A DNA stretch of 5,755 bases, taken from positions 58,040 through 63,794 of the forward strand of contig DEHS01000015.1 of the NCBI GenBank assembly GCA_002352055.1, read 5' to 3'. This document shows, piece after piece, positions 1 through 4,820 of this stretch (the first letter of the stretch is position 1; the number at the start of each line of letters is the position of its first letter). Origin of the DNA: Legionellaceae bacterium UBA2794. GTDB lineage: Bacteria > Pseudomonadota > Gammaproteobacteria > Legionellales > Legionellaceae. The position numbers and the translations under genes were made by a program. Below the pieces are notes generated by a model. The model made no database searches, was not told the origin of the DNA, and saw nothing but the letters and a program-made list of their open reading frames with translations.

Positions 1-5
1 TTATT

Positions 6-34
6 GGATAGATCCCCGCCTGTGTGGGGAAGAC
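6..34 (-). CRISPR. Possible single type I-E-like CRISPR repeat at the window edge
   Basis: One 29-base unit. Its inner part has the hallmarks of type I-E repeats: read on the plus strand, ATCCCCGC at 12-19 and GGGGAA at 26-31 fall at the same offsets as in the E. coli repeat. The bases at 13-19 and 24-30 pair into a 7-bp stem (one G-U) around a 4-base loop. In the usual crRNA orientation it reads on the minus strand, beginning GTCTTCCCC and ending GGGGATCTATCC. In that reading an array would lie left of the window, and the AT-rich bases from 35 rightwards would sit where a leader belongs. Only one copy is visible, with no spacer or cas gene, so this could also be an isolated hairpin or an array relic. 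Confidence 0.4.
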
Positions 35-73
35 AACTTATTAATTCACAACATTATTATGCATCTAAAATTT

Positions 74-170
74 TGAGGGTTACCCAAGCTCGCGGTCTGC
101 GCCGCGGAAATTCGATCATGCGGAATTAATCCTGGGGAATTATCGCGGAATTCAGCGGGGGATAATCCGA
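74..170. mobile_element. Possible solo end of an IS21-family insertion sequence
   Basis: This stretch is clearly richer in G+C than the AT-rich DNA on either side. It holds a cluster of near-identical short units: GCGGAAATT at 104, GCGGAATT at 120, GGGGAATT at 134 and GCGGAATT at 145, with a further GCGGGGGAT at 155. Repeated GCGGAAATTCGATCA-like units near the tips are typical of IS21-family ends, where the transposase binds. The outer tip would be the TG at 74-75. No istA/istB-like reading frame and no second end are present, so at most this is a scar. The family assignment is from memory of such ends, not from a comparison. Confidence 0.35.
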
Positions 171-277
171 TAGTCAAGTTAAAGTAGTGATTAAATATAG
201 GTCTCCATTCAATTCCAACGAGTCGTAGCTATCCCGATTTATTTAATTTAATATCAACCAATTATTAAAAATGTCTT

Positions 278-302
278 TGCTATACTACCGAAACTAAGGA
301 AG
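278..302 (+). promoter_or_regulatory. Extended -10 promoter and ribosome binding site of the lipase gene
   Basis: TGC-TATACT at 278-286 is a good extended -10 element. No convincing -35 hexamer lies 16-18 bases upstream, which is tolerated in extended -10 promoters. Transcription would start near 293, giving a leader of only about 13 bases. That leader contains AAGGAAG at 296-302, a good Shine-Dalgarno sequence ending three bases before the ATG at 306. The rest of the gap from 171 to 277 is AT-rich, and I see no gene in it. Confidence 0.5.
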
Positions 303-305
303 ATT

Positions 306-1730
306 ATGATTGTTATCTTCATCCATGGTTGGAGTGTCACCCATACTGATACTTATGGGGAGTTACCCCAATGGATTGAACATCAAAGCAACAATGGAGT
401 ATTACACGTTAAAGTAGGCAATATTTACCTTGGACAATACATCAGCTTTAACGATACGGTAACGATAGACGATATTGCACGGGCTTTTAATCAGGCGATC
501 CAAGACGAAATAACTAATAAGCTGGGTACTGGTGAACGTTTTGCTTGCATCACTCACTCTACTGGTGGGCCGGTTGTTCGTAAGTGGATGGATTTATACT
601 TTAAAAATAATCTTGTACAATGCCCCTTAAGCCATCTTATCATGCTGGCGCCTGCTAACCATGGTTCAGCTCTAGCTCAACTAGGGAAATCACGTCTTGG
701 TCGAATAAAGAGCTTTTTTGAAGGAGTTGAACCAGGACAACACATACTTGATTGGCTTGAGCTTGGCAGTGATATGAGTTGGCAACTTAATGAAAGCTGG
801 CTTGATTATGATTGCATTGCTCACGGTATTTATCCTTTTGTTCTTACGGGTCAGAAAATTGATCGACAACTTTATGACACCCTTAATTCCTACACAGGAG
901 AAGCTGGCTCTGATGGAATCGTGCGCGTTGCGGCGACGAATATGAATTACAGCCTGTTGAAATTACATCAGGAAGGGAATAATGGTGAGAATCTCGTTGT
1001 CGCCAAAATGATGCGAAGTCACCCTACAGCATTTGGTGTTTTGCCTGGTGTATCGCACTCAGGTAAGAATATGGGAATCATTCGAAGTATTACAATGGCA
1101 AATGCGGCAACTCATCCAACAGCCCTATGGGTTTTACGATGTCTCCAGGTGACCACTCGTAGCGCCTATATTACTTTAGCAAAAGAGTTAGATAAAGTGA
1201 CTCAGAACACCCAAAAAAACGAACATATAGAATCCGTAAATACCCTCATCTTTCAGCGCAAATACATCACAAATAGATACTCAATGATAACCTTCAGACT
1301 TATAGATGATCGGGGTAATCATCTTACGGATTACGATCTTTATTTAACAGCGGGACCTCAATATAACGAGGAGGCGCTGCCTAAGGGTTTTTTTGTTGAC
1401 CGTCAACGCAATACACATAATCGTGGAAAACTTACCTATTACCTGGACTACGATGTCATGGAAACAGGTATTAATACGCCAATAATGCAAGGGAATCTTG
1501 GCTTTCGAATAAAAGCCTATCCGGAGGCCAGTAACCAGGCTCTGGCCTATTACAGATTACTTGATTTTCATTCGTCACTGGCTGATATTAATAAAATACT
1601 TCATCCAAATGAAACGGTAATGGTTGAAATTATGCTGCAACGACGTGTCGATAGTACTGTTTCACGAATTACAAGCAACCTTTTACCGAAAAAAATTGAT
1701 GTGAAACCAAGTGGTCGAAAGATAGAATGA
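306..1730 (+). CDS. Alpha/beta-hydrolase lipase/phospholipase-like protein with C-terminal beta-rich domain
   Basis: A 474-residue serine hydrolase, probably cleaving carboxylic esters of lipids; the substrate cannot be read from sequence. The chain opens directly with the first core strand and an oxyanion-type HGW (residues 7-9). The nucleophile elbow is HSTGG at 84-88 with Ser85. LAPANHGS at 114-121 is the segment typical of lipases related to PGAP1 and LCAT. SDGIVRV at 202-208 supplies the likely acid Asp203, and GVSHSG at 248-253 the likely His251, so the triad looks complete. Residues from about 315 to 460 form a separate beta-rich domain of unknown role, similar in layout to bacterial lipases with an added C-terminal domain, including some secreted lipase effectors. 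There is no signal peptide or membrane segment, so the protein is cytosolic or leaves by a signal-peptide-independent route. The start is set by a strong AAGGAAG site. The gene is alone on its strand and converges on the LRR locus. Confidence 0.85.
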   Translation: MIVIFIHGWSVTHTDTYGELPQWIEHQSNNGVLHVKVGNIYLGQYISFNDTVTIDDIARAFNQAIQDEITNKLGTGERFACITHSTGGPVVRKWMDLYFKNNLVQCPLSHLIMLAPANHGSALAQLGKSRLGRIKSFFEGVEPGQHILDWLELGSDMSWQLNESWLDYDCIAHGIYPFVLTGQKIDRQLYDTLNSYTGEAGSDGIVRVAATNMNYSLLKLHQEGNNGENLVVAKMMRSHPTAFGVLPGVSHSGKNMGIIRSITMANAATHPTALWVLRCLQVTTRSAYITLAKELDKVTQNTQKNEHIESVNTLIFQRKYITNRYSMITFRLIDDRGNHLTDYDLYLTAGPQYNEEALPKGFFVDRQRNTHNRGKLTYYLDYDVMETGINTPIMQGNLGFRIKAYPEASNQALAYYRLLDFHSSLADINKILHPNETVMVEIMLQRRVDSTVSRITSNLLPKKIDVKPSGRKIE

Positions 1731-1787
1731 TTTTGTTCATTCTCTTTAATAGAGAGTTAATTTAAATCCAGGTGATTAATTTCTCTC
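1724..1787. terminator. Weak hairpins between the convergent genes
   Basis: The 45-base gap between the two converging stop codons holds overlapping inverted repeats. AGAATGA (1724-1730) pairs with TCATTCT (1737-1743), and TCTCT (1741-1745) pairs with AGAGA (1751-1755). A longer imperfect pairing joins AGAGAGTTAAT (1751-1761) with ATTAATTTCTCT (1776-1787). The loops are short, but no long T-run follows on either strand, so termination here is plausible yet not well supported. Confidence 0.3.
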
Positions 1788-2057
1788 GTTCATCTGAGGT
1801 AAACGATTTAGCCCGTTTAACCCCTCGATCTCTCGTTCAATCTTTTGATACCAAACCCGGGTATCAACCACTTGACCAATAAAAAACATTTTAAGCGATG
1901 TATAATGACCATGATGCGCCACAATATCCTGTATTTTACTTAACGTTTCCAAACAATCGTTATTTTCATCAATCACATCAAGTATGCGTTGAACGCCTTT
2001 AGGAATTCGTCTACCAAGAGGCACCACTTCCCCCTCTTTATTTTTATAACAACCCAC
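1776..2057 (-). CDS. Small protein frame, probably the displaced C-terminal part of the LRR protein
   Basis: I do not recognise this family. From the GTG at 2057 the frame gives 93 residues, with a basic GRRIPKG stretch at 15-21, an acidic helix-like middle and a C-terminal helix around KIEREIEGLN. The GTG is a doubtful start: only AGGTGA sits close before it. The same frame stays open upstream to 2189, and from 2141 onward it reads as convincing protein (beginning DPLDPVKEFLLRLKAKI) without an ATG, GTG or TTG. It therefore looks like the tail of a longer protein. It lies downstream of the LRR gene on the same strand, and joining it to that gene needs a shift of one base at 2140-2145. Alternatives are a 5'-truncated gene or a separate small gene started at GTG. 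It ends 45 bases from the converging lipase gene. Confidence 0.55.
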   Translation of the reverse strand: MGCYKNKEGEVVPLGRRIPKGVQRILDVIDENNDCLETLSKIQDIVAHHGHYTSLKMFFIGQVVDTRVWYQKIEREIEGLNGLNRLPQMNERN

Positions 2058-2138
2058 TTCACCTACTCGGACATGCCATTCTTTGTCTAAAATTTTTGCT
2101 TTCAGTCTTAGGAGAAACTCCTTTACCGGGTCAAGGGG

Positions 2139-2145
2139 GTCAGGG
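2139..2145 (-). other. Apparent +1 frameshift site joining the LRR frame to the downstream frame
   Basis: On the minus strand the LRR frame ends CTT CAT CCC TGA. One base further, the other frame continues GAC CCC CTT GAC CCG GTA. Dropping a single base (the T of TGA, or one C of the preceding CCC, which would leave CCT for the same proline) gives LHP-DPLDPV with no break, and a joined protein of about 798 residues from the ATG at 4173. CCC followed by TGAC is also a context that can support +1 slippage in bacteria, as a proline codon that slips before a weak UGA-C stop. However, no Shine-Dalgarno-like stimulator is placed as in prfB. A one-base mutation, or a base-calling error in a run of identical bases, is the simpler explanation. 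Confidence 0.5.
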
Positions 2146-4173
2146 ATGAAGGCTTGCTTTTGGTAGTTCTTTCTTATCCTCTTGTGAGACTAATGCCGGA
2201 TCCTGTTCATCGTATACTTCCTCTTGCTTATTCATCTTTTTAAATAATTTGCTTTCCATATTTTCATAATCCGTAGCAACTGTTAAATCCGATTGTTGCG
2301 ATTGATCTAATACTCCCTTCAAAATGCCTAATTGGTTATTTTCCTCTGCAAGTTGTTGCAAATCCTCTGGGGTCACAGTTTTTTCTTTTAATTGATGATT
2401 ATCTTCATCCCTTTTTTGAAGAAAATTAGAAATAATTTCCCTGGCAGAGTCCATCATTCCCGCTCTTATGCACAACATACATATGAAAAAATAATACTCC
2501 CCTCTTTTAAATCCTTTAGGGATTAAATTAATTCTGCTAAAAAATGCCTCTGCAATTTTTTGCCAAATTTCTGTATCCAGATTGCAGAGATGATGCAATC
2601 GTCGCCATGCCTTTATAGGGAGCCCTAATTTCAAAAAGCTCATGCCGGCAGATAATCGTAATATGTGGTGAAGAGTTTTGATGCGAACGTTTTCCATTTC
2701 CCATTGACGAAGTAAGTCCTCTGCTTCAGTGTAATAATTTATAACCTGCTCTCGAATTTTGGCCGTTTGCTCAATATTTAAGGGATCTAATAAAGCATCT
2801 GCAGTGGCTATCAACGTTTCAATTTTTTTAGAAGGATTTTTTAGGGTCCGGTTACGTTCTAAAAATGACTCCATTCGTTTCAGTCTCTTTACGTAACTAA
2901 TAAACTCTTTTAAATCAATAAATTGCACATGATTATTATTACTAAGTGTTTGCTCAAAATTTATTTCAATGTGCAAAGGAATTGAGTTGTTGCCTAATAT
3001 TAGTTCCTCTAAAACTATATTATCGCTTAATATGTCTGGTAATTTTTTGAAAAAATAGTCTATATCCTTTTCATGCAGAATATCCGCTATATTCAATCTT
3101 TTAAGCATCCCATTACTGAGACAATCTGCAATTTTGCTTCCTACACCCTTAGTGGATTTATCATAGGTACAAGAGGCAATATTAAATGAAACGAATTGCT
3201 TTTTAGATATCTGATTAAAAATGGGTTTAACAAAATCATATAAATTAAGTTGCGCCAAATTCAAGTTTCGACACGTTATATTATTTTTTAAAAAGGAGTG
3301 AAGAGCTGAGATGCTGTTTCTATCCAATTTCACATTTGCTAACGATAAATTCTTAATAGCGGAAGACTTTAGCACATTCATTAGTGCTACTGCCTCAGTA
3401 ATATCAGGATTATCAGATAAATTTAACGCCTTAAGAGTGACAGCGCCAGACCAATTTGCTAAAGCAGTTATAAAATCATTAGTCAGTTCATTATGGCTCA
3501 ATTCTAATCGTGTTATATTCTGATTATTCTCGAGTCCAGCAATTACATGTTCAGCTCCCTCTTTTCCCAGAGATAGGCGATTTAAACTTATTGATGTTAA
3601 CGTGGGATGTTGAAATAAACGCGTAAGCTGAGAATAATGGTTAGGGTCAATGATATGCCCACTAATATCTAAGTGCTTGAGAGGATAGTCTTGCAGTAAT
3701 TCATCAACTAAGTCAGGCAGTGGGAGGCATGAGTCAACATCTCCTTCTTCCATTTTATCTATTTTTAAAAAACGTCCATCAGATAAATTATCCAATGATG
3801 GGGTTAATGTGGTATCCAATGTGTTTTCTGTTGCCATGCCGCAATCAAACCAAACTAATCCAGTATGTTTAAAACGCTGCAGTAATTCTTTGATATGGGC
3901 AAAAATATTATGATTCCCATTCAAATTTAACACCTTCAGAGTAGTATTTCCTTGCAAGGCATCAAGGATTTCTAATATTCCACTAGCCTGGATATTATGT
4001 CCTGCGAGGTTTAAGCAGCGCAGATGAGTGTTAGTTCTCAGCGCATGAGCTAATTCATAAGCATCATTTGTATCAAATACTTCATCTCCATAAGAAATTT
4101 CCGATAGGCTTAACTTAGTCAGCGTGGGATCATTGTTCTGAATTCTTTGCAGAATTGAAGGAGAAAGAGGCAT
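2140..4173 (-). CDS. Leucine-rich-repeat protein, candidate Dot/Icm effector
   Basis: A 677-residue protein from the ATG at 4173. An upstream in-frame TTG at 4194 would add seven residues but leaves a leader of only about five bases after the predicted promoter; neither start has a clear ribosome binding site. Residues 18-421 carry about a dozen leucine-rich repeats of the long, ribonuclease-inhibitor-like kind with LxxLxLxxN/C cores, for example near 51 (LRCLNLAGHNI), 79, 165, 192, 220 (ITRLELSHNEL), 247, 273, 301, 357 and 388. From about 425 to 600 it is helical, and the last 30 residues are rich in Glu (651, 652, 656, 665, 669), like the E-block of Dot/Icm substrates. LRRs usually bind proteins; no catalytic motif is visible. 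No signal peptide. The coding DNA is visibly more AT-rich than the genes to the right. The stop is followed in +1 frame by a further protein-like frame, so the true product may be longer. Confidence 0.8.
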   Translation of the reverse strand: MPLSPSILQRIQNNDPTLTKLSLSEISYGDEVFDTNDAYELAHALRTNTHLRCLNLAGHNIQASGILEILDALQGNTTLKVLNLNGNHNIFAHIKELLQRFKHTGLVWFDCGMATENTLDTTLTPSLDNLSDGRFLKIDKMEEGDVDSCLPLPDLVDELLQDYPLKHLDISGHIIDPNHYSQLTRLFQHPTLTSISLNRLSLGKEGAEHVIAGLENNQNITRLELSHNELTNDFITALANWSGAVTLKALNLSDNPDITEAVALMNVLKSSAIKNLSLANVKLDRNSISALHSFLKNNITCRNLNLAQLNLYDFVKPIFNQISKKQFVSFNIASCTYDKSTKGVGSKIADCLSNGMLKRLNIADILHEKDIDYFFKKLPDILSDNIVLEELILGNNSIPLHIEINFEQTLSNNNHVQFIDLKEFISYVKRLKRMESFLERNRTLKNPSKKIETLIATADALLDPLNIEQTAKIREQVINYYTEAEDLLRQWEMENVRIKTLHHILRLSAGMSFLKLGLPIKAWRRLHHLCNLDTEIWQKIAEAFFSRINLIPKGFKRGEYYFFICMLCIRAGMMDSAREIISNFLQKRDEDNHQLKEKTVTPEDLQQLAEENNQLGILKGVLDQSQQSDLTVATDYENMESKLFKKMNKQEEVYDEQDPALVSQEDKKELPKASLHP

Positions 4174-4205
4174 TACAGTATCATGGACAAACAAATTTAC
4201 CGATT

Positions 4206-4211
4206 AGTATA
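4206..4211 (-). promoter_or_regulatory. -10 box of the LRR gene
   Basis: TATACT on the minus strand, the same hexamer as used by the lipase gene at 281-286. No good -35 hexamer stands 17 bases upstream (ATGTTC), which fits a promoter that needs an activator. Transcription would begin near 4199, giving a leader of about 26 bases to the ATG at 4173. This favours that start over the TTG at 4194. Confidence 0.5.
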
Positions 4212-4221
4212 ATTTAATTAC

Positions 4222-4238
4222 ATTAAGAGAACATTAAA
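4222..4238 (-). promoter_or_regulatory. PmrA-type box upstream of the LRR gene
   Basis: On the minus strand TTTAAT (4238-4233), five bases, then CTTAAT (4227-4222). This matches YTTAAK-N5-YTTAAK, the box bound by the response regulator PmrA, at every fixed position. The wider half-sites (tTTAATgTT, cTTAATgTa) also resemble the cTTAATatT element described for Legionella and Coxiella effector and icm/dot genes. It ends about ten bases before the -10 box, where an activator would replace a weak -35. An AT-rich region can give such a match by chance, but the exact 11-base repeat spacing and its position argue against that. Confidence 0.55.
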
Positions 4239-4278
4239 TCGCCCCAATCTATTAGGGTCATAAAGGTTTATTTAATCC

Positions 4279-4291
4279 ATGCGTTACGCAT
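4279..4291. promoter_or_regulatory. 13-base palindrome in the divergent intergenic region
   Basis: ATGCGT-T-ACGCAT is a perfect inverted repeat midway between the two divergent genes, followed on the plus strand by T5-C-T3. It could be a binding site for a dimeric regulator serving either direction. As a terminator the stem is short (five pairs with a three-base loop), and no plus-strand transcript arrives from the left, so that role is unlikely. The regulator, if any, is unknown. Confidence 0.3.
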
Positions 4292-4331
4292 TTTTCTTTC
4301 ACCTTAAATAGACGGCATTGTGATTAAATAT

Positions 4332-4360
4332 TTGACAATCCTCCTGTTTATGCCTAAAAT
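4332..4360 (+). promoter_or_regulatory. Near-consensus sigma-70 promoter of the RHH/esterase operon
   Basis: TTGACA at 4332-4337 is a perfect -35 and TAAAAT at 4355-4360 differs from the consensus -10 by one base. The spacer is exactly 17 bases. Transcription would start near 4367, inside the inverted repeat that follows. A promoter this strong without an activator site fits control by repression. Confidence 0.7.
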
Positions 4361-4362
4361 AA

Positions 4363-4387
4363 CATCCATACAGATGGTATATGGATG
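4363..4387 (+). promoter_or_regulatory. Inverted-repeat operator candidate over the transcription start
   Basis: CATCCATA (4363-4370) and TATGGATG (4380-4387) are perfect 8-bp inverted copies around a 9-base centre. The repeat begins three bases after the -10 box and covers the predicted start site. This is a classical place for a repressor, and the first gene behind it encodes an RHH DNA-binding protein, which suggests autorepression. The right arm overlaps the GGATGGA (4383-4389) that serves as ribosome binding site for the ATG at 4396, so an RNA hairpin could also limit translation. Confidence 0.5.
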
Positions 4388-4395
4388 GACTTAAT

Positions 4396-4806
4396 ATGGA
4401 GTTAAAAGCAAAAGTTAATGAAAGTGAAAAAATTACCATAAATCTTGGATTAGTTGATCTCGGTCAGATTGATTTATTAGTGCAGGAAGGATTCTATTCC
4501 AACCGCACTGATTTGATTCGAACAGCTATTCGCAACCAATTGAGTAGCCATGCCGACGTCGTCAAGCAAACGGTGGCACGTAAAAGCATGGTGCTGGGCT
4601 TACAAACTTATTCTCGTGCCGACCTGGAGGCGGTACAAGCGGCTGGTCAAAAATTACAAATCCAGGTACTGGGCCTTGCTCGCATTGCTTTAGATGTCAC
4701 TCCTGAACTGGCGATGGCAACCATCGAGTCCATCACGGTGCTGGGAGCTTTCCACGCAAGCGCCGCAGTAAAGACTGCTCTTAAAGGGCGGATCACTAAT
4801 GAATAA
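4396..4806 (+). CDS. Ribbon-helix-helix (CopG-like) transcriptional regulator
   Basis: A 136-residue protein whose N-terminus is a ribbon-helix-helix DNA-binding domain: a beta strand KITINLGLV at 12-20, helix A about 20-32, a turn at EGFYSN, and helix B about 36-52 (RTDLIRTAIRNQL). Such proteins bind DNA as dimers through the paired strands. Residues 60-136 form a second part with two VLGL/VLGAF segments (66-69, 91-94, 115-119), as in longer CopG-family proteins; its role is unknown. I chose the ATG at 4396 because GGATGGA stands six bases before it and the predicted leader is about 29 bases. The ATG at 4381 would add five residues (MDGLN) and has no good site. The gene is the first of a probable operon with the esterase 14 bases downstream and likely represses it, which is inferred from position. 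Confidence 0.8.
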   Translation: MELKAKVNESEKITINLGLVDLGQIDLLVQEGFYSNRTDLIRTAIRNQLSSHADVVKQTVARKSMVLGLQTYSRADLEAVQAAGQKLQIQVLGLARIALDVTPELAMATIESITVLGAFHASAAVKTALKGRITNE

Positions 4807-4820
4807 ATAGAGGTGAAGAT

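Noticed and set aside
153..169. CAGCGGGGGATAATCCG as a second, inverted CRISPR repeat
   Set aside because: Its end resembles the 3' part of type I-E repeats, but the matching TTCCCC half is absent, the orientation is opposite to the unit at 6-34, and it fits better as part of the GCGGAATT-like repeat cluster.
242..255. TTTAAT-TTAATATC as a PmrA box for the lipase gene
   Set aside because: The two TTTAAT units are five bases apart rather than eleven, and no partner half-site lies eleven bases on either side of either unit.
3311..3523. Open frame of 70 codons on the plus strand
   Set aside because: It lies wholly inside the LRR gene on the opposite strand, and its translation is simply the antisense of leucine-rich repeats. 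No ribosome binding site was seen.
4381..4395. ATG at 4381 as start of the RHH gene
   Set aside because: It would lie about 14 bases after the predicted transcription start with no ribosome binding site, while the ATG at 4396 has GGATGGA at good distance. It remains possible.
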